64,000 nt of DNA from Scortum barcoo (GCA_023238725.1 CM041534.1:24245803-24309802); one strand, 5' to 3'; shown: positions 9,918 through 23,278, counted from the first letter of the stretch. Numbers and translations are program-made. The notes: generated by a model not told the origin, from the letters alone.

Positions 9918-12900
9918 TACAGGCTCAGCTATACATACACACAAAGAAACGTCGGTCCTGCCAAGTGGCCGAAGGGGAGAAGAGCTCCTCACATGGTGCC
10001 AGTCCTCTCGCAGAGTAATGAGGCCAAATGGAAATGCATTTAAAGCAGCTCAGATCAGAAGATTAGATGGAGGAGGGAGGTAACAGGGAGCAAATCATCA
10101 TCTTAAGCCACGAGAACACAGACGCGTTCACAAAACACCGTTAATGTCCACATTCATGTTGCTCAGGTCGTTTTCTGACAGGTCACATTGAAGAAGAGAA
10201 ACAGATCAACTCGTCTTTGATGGCCGTCATCTGATCAGTAAAGTGTGTATCACCGCCACCCTCTGCTGAGCAGCGTGCTTGATGTGGGTCAGCATCGTCA
10301 AACAGCATCGTGTACAAGAACAGACAAACTCCATTTTAAAGATCAATAAACTAACAACATTATGAGTTATACTGATGATGCGTCCTACAGTTTTCGTGGT
10401 TTTCTGAAAGACACGCAGCGTCATTTAAACTTCGGCCTCAAGCTGACCTTCAAACCGCCGTGTTTCTCTGCTTGGTCTTAGCAGGTTAATTCACTTTTCT
10501 TGCTTCTGTTAGAGAGATGGGTGTGATGGATAACCAAAGATCACAGAGAACAGGTCAACATGCACGTTTAAATCAGACTGAGCGGTTCATCTTTCACATA
10601 AAGAAAGAAAAAGAAACTGTGCAGATGTCTCTCAGTGACACCAACATTTTCTCACTTGCAGCCCAGAGAAGCTGGTTAATCGTGGCTCGTCCTGTAGTGT
10701 TGAACTGAGACGCTTCATTAGTTCACTTTGTGATCTTGCTGTTAATCACTCCTGCTCACGACTCTGTATCCTGCATCGTCAACCCAAAACCAAAGACGAC
10801 TTATAATCAGAGCAAGTTTGTTTTGTTTTGCTGTGCATGCTGGGACGCCACAACATCTGCAGCAACAACACTGAAGTTTACTAAACTGCAGTTACTATCA
10901 TTTCCACAGTTTAGTGTTTTTTTCCAATATGTGTCATGGCAGAACAAATGTATGCAAAAACACTGATAAAATAATCAAATTGATGTTTGTTACAGTGAAA
11001 AAGGCTGCAAACGATTATTTTTATTATCTGATGGTGAAAATTGACAATTTCCCAAAGTGCAAGTTCAAATTAGTTAGCTTTTGTCAAACCAACAGTCCCA
11101 AATATAGTTTGTCATAGAATTAAAAAGGCAGCAAACACTCATGTCTTTTTAAAGATGAATTTTCTTTCCATAAACTTTGTTCTTTCTAATTGTTGCTGCC
11201 ATTCAGTTAACTGTTATCTCTTGTTAAACATCAAAACAAACTCTTCACATGTGTAAATTAAGAACAACAAAGATTTTTTTAAAAATTGAGAGTCTTTCTG
11301 CTCACAGATTTGTGTAAAATGCATCATATTGTCATCAGATTATTTCCCTGAAGGTCCATTAATGATCACATCTCGTTATCGGCCTCAACAGTTAAATACA
11401 AAAAGCAGACAGACGAGCGGCTTCAGGAAAATGCAGCGTAAAAGCAATAAGAGAGGAGATGTGAGGGGCACGTGGATGAAACCCAAGAAGGGCAATCCAT
11501 CACCGGGAAGGAAGGAAAGGTGATTAGCAAGCCGGGCTGTAAAAACAAAAATAAAACAACAAAAAAATCTCGTCCTGTCCTCCAGGCTTTCCCAGGGGAG
11601 TTTTTTTTTTTTTTTTTACAAAGTGTAGGTGCTCTCTCCTCCAGCTTATTTCTGTATCTACCCTCCTTCCAGAGGTTCGGCTATAAAGGAGCAGATAAGA
11701 AGGCCCAGGTTGGTCAGACGAGGATGCATTTTCAAATTAGTCAGAGGAGAGAGGAGAAGTCCTGGTGACTAATCTCATCAGGCCGAGCTGTGGCCGCGGC
11801 TCGCTCGTACTCTGCCCGCCTATCAGCCCATCTAATTGTTAAAAAGATGAGGCCTGCCGTCCATTTCCATGACCTCATTTTTACTTACTGGTTGAGCCAA
11901 ACGCTGCCGACCCCCCCCGACGCGGCACAAATACTGCAAGTCATGTCAAAAGTTAGAGAGCGTCTCTTCAAACTCAGACCGAACTTCGGCAGAACAAACT
12001 TTTAGTCAAGTTATCGACAAGCAAGTTGATCAACGGATCAACGATTATTACACGGTTAAATCATCTGTTTCGCTTCATGTGATAGCTCACTGTAAACTGA
12101 ACATCTTTGGGTTTTGTTCTGTTGTTTGGACAGAGCGTAACTGTGGTATTAAAAATATATTTTTGCAGCAGCATCCATCCAAATGTGTGTGTGTGTGTGT
12201 GTTGGTGGAGGCCGGGGCAGGCGGTATGTGTGTTAAAGGTTTCCTGTGGACTTTCAGACTTTCCGTAGCACCGCAGAGTTGTTTTTTTTCTCTGAGCAGG
12301 TACCTGATTTTTTTTTGTTGGTTTTTTTTTGTGCATGACGACACGTGCACGCTAGTAACTCCACACACTGTCCTTCCAGCTTTGTCACGTAATGTACCTG
12401 TAATCAACAGGTGGCGGTAAGACAACTGTTAACGAATAAACGAGGATGTAAACAATCTTTTGTTCTTGCAAACCACAGCAATTACTGATTTGGTTAACTC
12501 TGATTATAAACTAACCAACTGTGAAATTCAGAAACTGTGACACTTACTGAAAAACTTTTAATTATTGGAATTAATTATTTAGATTCATATTGTGAGGATG
12601 GGAGGCCGATATGCTTTGCTGTATTCCTGTAATGTATTAGCCTGTATTTATTTAAGGTGTTTATTCAGTGCCACACCTTTGCAGAGATTATCCTCTCTAA
12701 TGAAAGTTAACTCTTTAAAATGAGTCCACATTTATTTCCTGCTGTTAGCCACAGGGCAGAGGACTGTGCCAGTAATCAGAGTCTCAGTATGAACATCATC
12801 AACTTTCTTTCAGTCATAGTTTGAATAAAAATTTTTTTTTCTTCAAAGCTTTTTTTGTATTTTCTAAAATAAGCCAAACTTCTAAATCCATCACGATGTA

Positions 12901-14574
12901 AACTGCACACAAACTCTTCCTGGCTAAAGTTTGAGTTAAAATTAGAAATGTCGGCTCATTGATCAGACATTTCTAACTGTAAAACTATTTAATTTTTCTA
13001 AAAACTCTCATGGTCACTGAGACTCGAAAAACTGATTAATGGGTAGAAATAACTGAAAATATTTTTTTTACTCATAAAAGCACATTGATATGCATTGTTA
13101 TAGATTATATACAGTATATTATACAGTATTTTGCTCTGATTGCCAAATGTTCCCGATCAGCTATTGATTTGTCTGCCTACCTTATTTGCACACTTCATAA
13201 AATAAAACTCAACACTTTCTCATCGAATAAAGATTGGTGACAAATTAAATGAAAACCTGAACCCTTGACCTTGAACAGAGGGGGGGTCTGGAGGCTCTGT
13301 TTTGTTGTGGGGGGGCGTTTTTCTGGCATGGTTTGGGTTAGTCGAACAGACTGAACAGCTGTGGGAGGTTTTGGAGCGACGTGATAGACAGCGCTCTCCA
13401 CCACCATCATGCAAACACCAAATGAGGGAATATCTTTGGAAGAATGTGTTCATCTCTGCAGGAGAGTTCACACACTCAGAGAATCAATGATAAGGAGCCA
13501 AAGAACATCTTACTGAAATTTGTCTCCCATCGTTCATGCAAAGGTGGTTCAGGGTAAAACTGAACCAACAAACATGGCCGGCAGGACAGTGAGTGTTTTA
13601 TTTAGTAGATAATCCATCTGGTTCAGAGGAGAGAGGACGAGAGAGGCATCATCGAAGAGGATTCGTGGCACAAATGTAGACTTTTTGTTTTTCCCGCATC
13701 TTTCTCCCTTTTTCTGTGATGAACCAAACCAAACAGAAAGGGAGCTGCTGTTTCAGGAGGCGGTCGGAGGAAACCTGAGGATGGAGCTGTGAGCTGGGGG
13801 AGTATCAGTGATGACACACACACACACACACTCCCGCTTCATCACTTTGTTCCTCAAACACACACACTGTGTTCACTCTATCTGACCACCATCACCATAA
13901 CTGTTCACATTGCTTCATGATAAAAACAAAGAATTCATTTCCCTCAAAATGAACCTTAGAACGTGTTTAAATTTAATTTATAAAATGTTTAAATATGTCA
14001 GTGTGTATTAATGTTGGTTATGAGATTAACCAACAACTCTTTCACTCTGTCTGTCACCAAGGTTATATCTTATAAGTGCAGTATAGCATTTATACTATGA
14101 AAATACTATTAAAAAATACATTGTACTGCATATTTATCCAAAACCTTCAAGTACATGCAAAACTTTCTTCCATGTTGTTGTTGTAGTTTAAGATTAATTC
14201 AATTTCTATCAGAAATGTACGTTTACTGTCTCTACTGTTAGCTCATCGTCTCAGAATGGGAAAGGGTTGCTTATAGCAAAAAACCTAAATTTACTTAATC
14301 CCTCCATATATTTTTTTTCATTTATGTCTCTTAACTGGGTCCAGAGCACATTAATTCAATTAAATATATATTAGAAATCGTTGTTATATACTTGTGAGAA
14401 GCACTGTAAGATGTGATACAGTGATAAAAAAATTTTAAATCTCTTATCATCCTTTCTGGTTTTCCATCTCACATTTGGCCTTCATGACCGGGAAAAATGT
14501 TTAAATTTTATTTTATGTGATATTAAAAAGTTCTTTGAAAGTCTTAAAGTGAACCTGATGAACCCTGCAGATGC

Positions 14575-14765
14575 ATATAAAGATGGATGACCCGGCTCCT
14601 CTTCCACCTACTGTACAAAAGTAAAGCCAACAGATCTAGTAGTGATCAGGGGAGGAGTCTTTGCGCAGTCCCGCCCACACACCTGCCTGACTCAATCAGT
14701 AATCAATAATTAGTGACTATTAGTTGTTAACCTGCTAAAGTTAAAGTTACGTCTCCTTTCTATAC
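14575..14765 (+). repeat. Dispersed repeat family II, copy A
   Basis: Shares ATAAAGATGGA, GTACAAAAGT, GGGGAGGAG, CCCGCCCACACACCTGCCTG, AATCAATAATTAGT and AAAGTTAAAGT, in the same order, with the reverse complement of 51861-52000. Resembles a repeat common in spiny-rayed fishes. Confidence 0.7.
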
Positions 14766-15069
14766 AGTGTAGTAGAAATCAGAAGATTATCTGTATAGAA
14801 AAATTGATGTAATTAATCACTGTTCAGACATAAAGTTTAAATTAAAATCAACAGTAAACTTGTTGATGTAGATGTCAGTCGTAAACAGAAACCTTTAAAC
14901 TCTCGACTCTCTCGTCGCTCGCTGACTCTCAAACTTCCGCCGAGTCTCGACCTGTCGATGGTCGATGGAGTTTAATGGACGGAGCGTCGCTGCATCCCTC
15001 AAAGATGACATCATGTTTTCAGGCTATTTTAAACCCGACTGCAGTGACCCTTCGCCAGGAATGAGGAGG

Positions 15070-15240
15070 GGTTGCCCTCTCCTCTCCTCTCCTTTCCTTT
15101 CCTGTCGTCTTCTCATCTCTCCTCCCTTCCTCTTATCGTTTCTCTCCCTGCATCCTCTCCTCTCCTCCCCTCACATCACCTTCGCTCTCCCCTTTCATTT
15201 CCCTCTCTGCCGTCCCATCCTTTACTCACTTTACTCTCCA
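15070..15240 (+). repeat. CT-rich low-complexity tract
   Basis: TCTCCTCTCC-type polypyrimidine sequence; the open frames across it are compositional artefacts. Confidence 0.85.
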
Positions 15241-17084
15241 AATCTCTTTTCTACTGTTTGGCCCTTTTTAAAAACTTCTTTAGAAGAAATAATATTCGAA
15301 AAGTGTAGCCGAACACAGTGAATTAAATAAATGACCCAATTAGTCAGTAAAGCAACACATTTTGGAGAATCTGAGGAGATCGATATTAACCAATATTAAT
15401 CTAATCTCACTGCGTCTACAGAGTCTCATCATTTTTAAAAATAAGAAAATCCAGCTGTTCAACAACTGTGGAGCCAGGAGGTCACCAAAACTCCCCCGAA
15501 CAAATGCTTAACAAGACCTCAGTATTTCCTCACATTAGTTTTATTAATGTACTATTCAGTGAAATATTTAGAAAGTCTCATCTTCTTCCATTATCTAAGT
15601 CCAGTTTCAGAGCCGCCTCCACAGAGGGAGGATTTTTATTCTGGCAAAGAATCTCTAAAGCTGTTTTATTTAAAATGAACTAAAACAGCCACGTCAGTTG
15701 TAATGACTGGACTTTATTAACAAAGGAAACAAGCCTGGAAGAGCGTCCACCTCGGTCATATTAAATCATGATTATAATAACAGTTTATCGTCTGCAAATG
15801 TTGAGTATTTTAACATTTAGTGTAACTGTTGTACAGATTACCGTCTGTCTTCATGTATACTGTATAAAACACTGTGTAATCCTGTCTGAAAGTAAAGTTA
15901 CTGATTCTTTAAATGGTCTTATTAAGTGTAAAATGAAAAAACGTCAGTATCGACCGCTTTTGAGTTTGTAAACATTTTGCAAGTTTTGTTCGCTTGTTGT
16001 TTAATAAAAAAATAACTGTTTATTATCCTGTAACCAAAAACCTTAACCGAGTGTTTTAGCTGCTTCACAATAAATATTGCTTATTTATTTGTAACTTCAC
16101 AGATTTTGTCAAAAGCTAGATTTGTTAACATCGGCACAGGACGTGAAAAATGTCACTGCTGAGCGCCATTTTTGTTTTGTTTTTTTACAATCGTCTGATG
16201 TCAGGTGATGTGTTTGAGTACAAATACTGAATACAAAAAAAAACCTTCTAAATGTCCAGTACTAGGTCCCAAATTTGTGACCCGACTGAAGCCGGGGTGT
16301 CGCTACTGTGCGAAGTCAACATAGATTTAAAATAGTGTAATAATGAATAATGAAATCACTTAAATCCAATCAGTCAAAGAAAAATAAATATTGTGAATGA
16401 CAAGCAGATTTTAACCAGCAGATTCAAAAGGTCATAACATCTGACAACACACCAGTCTGTGTGTATGTGTGTGTGTGTGTGTGAGTGTTTTAGGCCCGTC
16501 AGGCACTAAGACCCAGGGGCCTTCCTCCTGATGCCCTCCGGGAGCACAGCAGGATTGAATGTCAATAAACTGGATGAGATACCGGATGTGCCGAATCTGA
16601 CCCCAACGGAAAGACTGAAATAGACACTGCAGACCAGCACGGGGGGGCGGAGGGGGAGGAAAAAAAGAGGAAGGAAAGAGGCAGTGAATGAGTGAGGGAT
16701 GGCGATACCAGTGACAGTAAAAAATGAAAGTGCTGCTGGAGCCAGATGCAGTGAAAGAGAGAGATAAGAAAGATGGGAAAGTCTAAACGAGCTTCAGAGA
16801 AGTGATGGAGCGAGAGAGCTGGACAGGAAGTGGACGTTTTGGGGCGTTATTTGATGACACATTGAATAAAGTGTCGGATTTTGTTGCAGGTTTTTGTCTT
16901 TAAGGGCTTTTCTTCAGGCGAACAAACCAGATTTAGTTTTCTCTTTGATATAATCGTGTTTTTTGCTGACTTCCAGAGGTTAAACTTCACAGTTTACGGC
17001 TGTGATGAACAGGTGAATCACAGGATGTTGTGATATCACTGATGGGTGTGGCTAACCACAGCTAACCTGGATTAAGATAAGAGA

Positions 17085-17160
17085 GAAGATAAAACTTTGT
17101 TGATCCCACTTTGGGGAAACTCACTTGTTACAGCAGCTCAATAGAAAGACAAATATGACA
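17085..17160 (+). repeat. Fragment of a widespread fish repeat (TTGATCCC...GGGGAAACTC)
   Basis: TTTGTTGATCCCACTTTGGG GAAACTCACTTGTTACAGCAGC resembles a short motif found in very many copies in spiny-rayed fish genomes. Assignment is from memory of the motif, not a search. Confidence 0.45.
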
Positions 17161-18039
17161 AAAATAGATATATTTATCTTTGTTATGTCAGTTAAATGTG
17201 ATCCAGGTTGCTAAAGTCATCAGCAGGTTGGTGTTTTCATGTTATTTTCTGTTAAATTCCTTTAAAATGATCCACAATCTGATTTTTGACAGCAGCACAG
17301 AGTTTTTGACATTCAGGCAAGTTTAAGTATGTTTAAGGTTCAGTTTTTATCTTCATGTCTGTTAAAAGTTTTCATTGAGGTCAGAACTTGAAAAACAGTA
17401 ACTGATTCCCATAATTGTGAACTAAAACTAAGGGAGGTTTAAAGTTTTCTGCAGGGTCGGACTTTGGCAGCAGCGGGAATGTGATGCAAGTCCCTGAAAC
17501 TTCAGACGAGGACGATCTCGGTTACTCGTCGAGTGTTTGGCCAAGGCTCGTTGTGTTTTCCATGAACGAGTAACTACTGACAAAAACTTTTCTCTTCTTA
17601 AATACTGAAGCTTCTTCAGCGGCAGCTGGTTCATTATGTTTATTTTGAAGGAGAGACGACATCCGTTTGAATCCTGCTGGCAATGAACACAAAAAACAAA
17701 AAGTGCTTCAGACGTTGTATGAAAGTTCAACATAAAGTCTGTAAGTTATTATTTAAAACCAAAGAGTTTGTTATCACCGCCAACAGGCCGAAGGTAACGG
17801 AGCGTTTAATCAGAGTTGGGTTCATCATCACTTCTGTTCATCAAACACTGTCCACAGATTTACTCCCTATTTAGCATTATACAATATTTCATCAGAAAAC
17901 TCATCTGCCTGCAGGTTTGAGCATGAAAGTTTCACTTTGGACTCTTTAATCAGACTTTTATAGGTTCTTACAAAGAAATTCCTACAGGAAATCAAAACCA
18001 AGAGACTCATTATAAGCACTAAAATGAGCACTAAAAGAT

Positions 18040-18250
18040 TTGTTGGGTTGCTGATAATCTGTCAGATATATTTTTCAGTTAATCATATAGTCAGTTAAAT
18101 GTCCAGTTACAGTCTCCTGTAATGTCTGACCAAAGTCCAAAATCTATGAATGTTCAGTTTACAGTCGTATAAAACAAACAGCAACAAATCCTCTCATTTG
18201 AGAAGCTGGAACCAGCAGATGTTTTAAACTTTCAGCTTCTTAATGACGTT
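18040..18250 (+). repeat. hAT-derived fish repeat remnant, second copy
   Basis: Carries TAATCATATAGTCAGTTAAAT, TAAAACAAACAGCAACAAAT and GAGAAGCTGGAACCAG, the same order as the family represented at 8.03-8.20 kb. No coding content. Confidence 0.5.
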
Positions 18251-18769
18251 CAGTCCAGAAAACATGTCAGCACGAGTTAGAACAAACTTCGAAAGACAAA
18301 ACATCTCTTCAGTGCTCAACGGTTTTCTTGAGACATCTGGTGGCCTTTGGAGGAACTACATGCTAAGACGTCTGCTCAAGTTAACAATCTGATGTTTGTT
18401 TCCTGTCAGGATGATTCATCACTTTGTCATCTTATTTCTGAGAATTTGCTCTGAGTTTAGATTTTGTAGGTGTCGCTCAGTCTTTTCTCTGACTGTTCTG
18501 CTTGTCCTGCGAATCATTCAGCACATTTTTGTGCCATCATTCTGATGGAAAACAACAGTTAACAAAAGCAAAGTATATCATTATGTATATACTTTTACAC
18601 AACTATTTCTGGTATGCATGATCACTTTTAGCGAGTCTTACTTTCTATTCTAAATTAATGTAAAAGTCTTTTCTTTTTTACAAAATATTTCTCCCGTGAA
18701 TCTTTTCTCTCTCTTTCCACAAGTTTGTGGTTCTTCGGTGCATTAGCTCCTCTGCTGTGGCATAAAAAA

Positions 18770-19000
18770 ATCCCCTCCATTCATCTCCTCCCTCCCTCCA
18801 TCCTTCCAACCATCCATCCATTTCATCATTCATTCATCTCTCCGCCATATTCTCCACTCCACATACTGTCCCCTCCCTTTCATCCATCCGTCCATCCATC
18901 TATCCATCCGTCCAACTCGACCGCTCCTCTCATCCCATTCACTTTCCCCTCCCCTCCATCAGTCCATCCCATCATTTGCTCATCCACCCGCCCCTCCAGT
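18770..19000 (+). repeat. CATC-rich low-complexity tract
   Basis: Degenerate CATC/CATT tetranucleotide repeats with CTCC blocks. Confidence 0.85.
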
Positions 19001-19079
19001 CCCACCCCAGCGGAGATGGGTATTGACATTCTGCATCCGACCTTGAGGACAATCAATCCCAACCCCACATGTCCCCATC

Positions 19080-19139
19080 ACACACACACACACACACACA
19101 CATACACACACACACACACGATAACACACACACACACAC
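19080..19139 (+). repeat. Compound (CA)n microsatellite
   Basis: Three CA blocks separated by CATA and CGATAA. Confidence 0.96.
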
Positions 19140-20172
19140 GATCTGCTAAAACACACTCGGACTAACATGCAGTCAAACATTTGGTTCGTTTTCACTTTGT
19201 TCATGTGGGAGGATGCTTCTCAGATTTGTCACGTCTCCAACTGATTCAGAAAGTTTGCTTAAATGTCCGAACTTCCTCAGGACGTAAAAAGACAAACTGT
19301 GTTTTACTGTGAACGTGGCTGATTCATAAAATAATAACTTGGATCAATCTTTCCAAGAGGGGCGAAGGAGGGTCCAGTTAACATGCTCGCACATTTTTAA
19401 TAGCATGAGAAGTAATTTATATTTATAAAGCAGTGATATAAATGGTGTTTAAAAATGACGGAACATGAAATAAAAACCTCCCGTTGTTATTTCCTCACCA
19501 AACAGCCGAGACAAGACCTTCAGTCTATCTGAATAAGATTTGATCTGTTTGATTAAATCAGCAGCCACAAAAACTGAACATCAATCAAACAGTGACGAGA
19601 TATTTAAGAGATCCTTCCTGCTGCTGATTTTGATTATTATTATTATTATTATCGCGCAACACGAGAAAACCGACCGAGCAGGTAAAATAGGGAGATAAAG
19701 CTCAAGTTCTGCACACGTTTCTGTTTTTCTGTTAAAAAAAAAGAACTAAAACCAAAAAAAGTGAAAAGTTTGTATTGATTAATGCAAAATACAAAGCAGT
19801 GCTGCAGAAAGGAAAAGAAACTGTGGATGAAAAACTTTGTGGATTCCAAAATTTTACAAATATTCATCTTGTTCATCTGCATCAGTTTCACTGTTATCCC
19901 ACAGATGTTTCATTGTGAGATTTCTTTGAATTTCAGGAATATTATTCATGTCCTGCATCACTGCTAACGCGTTCACATTTCTGAAAAAAAAAAACCAAAA
20001 CAACAACTTTGAATAAAATCTTAATCCAAGATGCAATTTCTAAACGACTCTCTTGCATAATTCCTTATTTCATCAAAAATTCCCGGTAGAACTTTTTCTT
20101 TGCTCCAAGGTCACACAAATCATCAATAGTTCATCAGCAGATCAGATGGCGACAGGATGAATTTATGCTTAC

Positions 20173-20240
20173 CTCTGATTGGAGGGAGATCCATCCTGCT
20201 GCGGCGTGCTGGGCGTCCCGGGTGTCCGTGTGTGTTTTTA
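20173..20240 (-). other. Candidate 5' noncoding exon of spry3 (3' boundary only)
   Basis: On the minus strand the sequence ...CCAATCAGAG is followed by GTAAGC, a near-perfect splice donor at 20172/20171, with GC-rich sequence rising upstream. The right-hand limit given is arbitrary because no transcription start can be fixed; TATTATAGG/TTTAAAG-like AT boxes lie near 20265-20300. Joined to the acceptor at 7680 it would create a short upstream ORF, ATGGATCTC... at about 20192, ending 13 codons later just after the junction. The assignment to spry3 is inference from strand, spacing and the expected Sprouty gene structure. Confidence 0.35.
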
Positions 20241-20975
20241 GACAAATAAACTACAGCTCTCCTATAATACTCCTATAATGTCTCTTTAAAGGCTGGTAGT
20301 TTGTCTGTGGAGCCCGGAGATGAGTTTATCTGCACTTCTGAGATATTTTTAAAGTCTTAATCTGACTTTCTGGTTCTGCAGGGTTTTATTTTGCTCAAAT
20401 ACTTGATGATATCCGTCTGCTGTGATTTTATCAGATTACAGCAGCCCTGCTGTCACTGGGTGTGTGTTTGTAGGGAGTGAGAAGGATGGGAGGATGCTCT
20501 TTCTCAGCGTGACGCGCCCTCCTCCTCCTCCTCCTCTTCCTGGAGCTCTTCCAGGAGCGCTCTGATCCCGAGCGTCCACCTGAAGTCACCTCCCCCCCCC
20601 CAAAAAAAAGAAAGGAAATTGGTCCCTTCAGTCTTCACGCTGCATCGACGGGCTCAGAGATTTTCAGCTTTCAGGAGATGCTACTGATGCAGCGATCAGA
20701 GAAAAGTGTCCTCAGTTTGCAGGAGGAGAAGAAGTGGACGTTTTCTCCACCCGGAGCGAGCGATGTGAGACACTTGCAGTATTTTTGGGGTTGTTAAAAA
20801 GAAAATGATGATGAAAAGGAAAGGTGCTGCTGGAGGAGGCTTCTAAAGTCAGAGATTGACTGCAGAAGTTTTTAAAAATATCTTCTTCTTTTTTAAAAGA
20901 AAAAACTGTTTCTTTTCCCGTCCTGCTGTAGTTCCCTCTCCTCTCCCCAACAGATGAATGACTGAGAGCTGGATG

Positions 20976-21016
<41 letters not shown>
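20976..21016 (+). repeat. Compound (CT)n(CA)n microsatellite
   Basis: CT run passing directly into a CA run, followed by CTCC-rich sequence to about 21060. Confidence 0.96.
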
Positions 21017-21942
21017 TCCTCCTCCTCCCCTCCTCTCTCTCCTCCTCCTCCCTCTCCCATCATTCACTGCTCTTCTCTTCTACTCGGTGAACATGACGGG
21101 GCAGAAGACGAACACGGTTTCAACACGAGACTCAAACATGAAGCACTTCAGTTTCTTTGAAGCTCGACCAGCTTTGATTTCAGTCTGCAGTGATTCCTCA
21201 GATTATACTGGAAGACACGGAGGACTTTAAAGATCCGAATTATTTTCACTTTAATCAGATCAGAATGAGCAGTTTCTCTTTTATCCTTTCTGATCCAGAA
21301 CGTGACAGAATAGGTTTGTTTACACTTGGTTTAAATCATATTACAAGTAGGCAGCGTGAAATACAAACGTAGAAAACTGAGATGCGTCGTCATCAGATGT
21401 TTTGCCAATTAGGTCGCTCTTCGGCCCTTTTACTTCGTATCTTTTTTAGCAAAAACGTAACAGGAAATCACGCAAATAATTTTGTCCCCGTCATCTTAAC
21501 AGACCATATTTCTACGTTAGTCCTTCAAACATTTAACTTTTCTTATCTCGCTCGTGCAAACAAATCTGGTGATGTAATAACACGTGGGGCTGTCTGACTT
21601 TTTTACAGAAGTGACGTAGCTGTTAATGTGAACACAAGATGTCAGCCGGACACTTTGGAGACACGTGATGGAGACGAGTGTGAACGGTGTTTTAAAACAA
21701 AAAAAGTGTAAACGGGGATGATTAACAAGCTAACCAATAAGATGCTGCTGCTAGTTAGCCACAGTCTGACGCTAACTGAACAAGTGAGGATGTTTTTGTT
21801 CTCGCACAGCTGACCGACTTCCTGCTCATGTGAACAACATGAAAAATATATTCATCATTTTACAGTCGGTTCTTCTGCGATGACTGATCGTAGTGAAGCG
21901 ATTTCAAACACGACACCAGTTAATCAGGAGAAAACCATCAAC

Positions 21943-21970
21943 TTCATTCATTCATTCATTCATTCATTCA
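21943..21970 (+). repeat. (ATTC)7 microsatellite
   Basis: Tetranucleotide run. Confidence 0.95.
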
Positions 21971-22194
21971 CTCGATTCACTTGTTCCATAAGGACGAGTG
22001 ACATCACTGAATATATGCTGCATGACTGTAATATGAATCTCTTCCTTTGTCTGTGTGTGTGTGTTAATGCTCATGCATGTGCGAGAGTGTGTGTGTGTGT
22101 GTGAGCTTTTGTCTCTTTTAGTCTGTGCCCTTACTCAGCAACTTGCAACCATCCGGACTGCTGCAAGACACACCAGAGTGCGGGCATACAAATG

Positions 22195-22220
22195 CACACA
22201 CACACACACACACACACACA
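22195..22220 (+). repeat. (CA)13 microsatellite
   Basis: Uninterrupted dinucleotide run. Confidence 0.95.
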
Positions 22221-22589
22221 TTAAAGTAACCGGACACTGGTCCCTAATGGGAGGGGGGGGGTCTATTTCCTGTTGAGGAAAATATCTGAGATGAAACAAA
22301 CTGCTGATAGAGACACACTGAGGGGGGAATAAAGACAAAGAAAGAAAAGAAATCAGTGTGTTCTCCTGTTGAACCTCAAAAAGCATCCAGATCCCAAAAT
22401 AGGATTAATAGGTATTAAACAGGCTTTTTCATCTGGCTTTATTCACTTTACTCTTCTGTTTGTCTGATTCGATGGGATGTCCCATTTTCAAATGAAACCT
22501 ACAAATGTTAAACATCTTTGTCCTCCATCATCAGAGCATTCAGGGATCCTCGTCAGTTTGCGGTCAAGAAATGTCACTAACGAGCCTTA

Positions 22590-22905
22590 AAAAATTTAAT
22601 AATAAACTCTACGATGCGTGTCGATGTTTTGTTGAATGATTCCTCATCAAACAGTAAAGTCTATAATCGATTATCAGATCAGTTTTCTGGAGTTTGGTGC
22701 TGCAGCTACATAGAACGTGTCACCGTGTTTCCATTTTAAAACCATGACAAGATGTCAGAGCAGCTGCAAGAGACAAAAGAAATCAAACCAAAACCAAAAA
22801 GACGATGTTTGGACACACTGATGGAGAAAAATAAACCATGGAGAGAAATCTGAAACTGAGATGAACAAGAATCGATTAATAATCAAATCATGAGGTGACT
22901 GATGA
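22590..22905 (-). repeat. Dispersed repeat family I, copy B
   Basis: Reverse-complement homologue of the copy at 1447-1760, with an extra segment (GCTGCAGCACCAAACTCCAG) that is also present in the third copy at about 40.4 kb. Confidence 0.7.
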
Positions 22906-22962
22906 TTTACAGAGTTTATATGTTAATCCTCCTGTGAAACAAACATGCATGCAGCTAAATGG

Positions 22963-22964
<2 letters not shown>

Positions 22965-23011
<47 letters not shown>

Positions 23012-23012
23012 T
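22965..23012 (+). repeat. Compound (GT)n(GA)n microsatellite
   Basis: GT block followed by a GA block; another GT block follows at 23136-23157. Confidence 0.95.
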
Positions 23013-23278
23013 GAGATATGGAGAGATGTTCTGGGTCAGGCAGGGATCAATGTCAAATGGCCTGGTTAACAGCATACAGCTGACAAAGTCATTCATTTCT
23101 GCCTGGCACTCCACTGTGGACATGCTCTTTCTTTCTGTGTGTGTGTGTGTGTGTGTGATCTGGTTGTGTGTCATTGTGCTGCAGTAACAAACGCCTGCTG
23201 GACGGGGAGGAGGCGTCCCACCCATGAAGCACATGGGTGTCAACTTACACAACACATTACAGTATGTTTCTCACGTGA

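Larger units (their letters stand above)
7695..20172. other. Gene-free stretch, probably spry3 intron 1
   Basis: No protein-coding exon seen on either strand. Contents noted separately: hAT-like remnants near 8.03-8.2 kb and 18.04-18.25 kb, a dispersed repeat at 14.57-14.77 kb, a widespread fish repeat fragment near 17.08 kb, microsatellites, a CT-rich tract at 15.07-15.24 kb, a CATC-rich low-complexity tract at 18.77-19.0 kb and an (ATT)n run near 19633-19652. GC-richer, non-repetitive islands near 11.64-11.96, 14.88-15.06 and 16.49-16.63 kb could be regulatory. Confidence 0.5.
21061..22589. other. Gene-free stretch upstream of the candidate spry3 exon
   Basis: No coding sequence recognised. 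If spry3 starts near 20.2-20.9 kb this is its upstream region; 20.5-21.06 kb is GC/CT-rich. Confidence 0.4.

Noticed and set aside
14965..15321. 118-codon plus-strand frame
   Set aside because: Mostly Ser/Leu/Pro from a CT-rich tract; no homology or splice context.
18725..19165. 146-codon plus-strand frame
   Set aside because: Low-complexity CATC/CA repeat translation.
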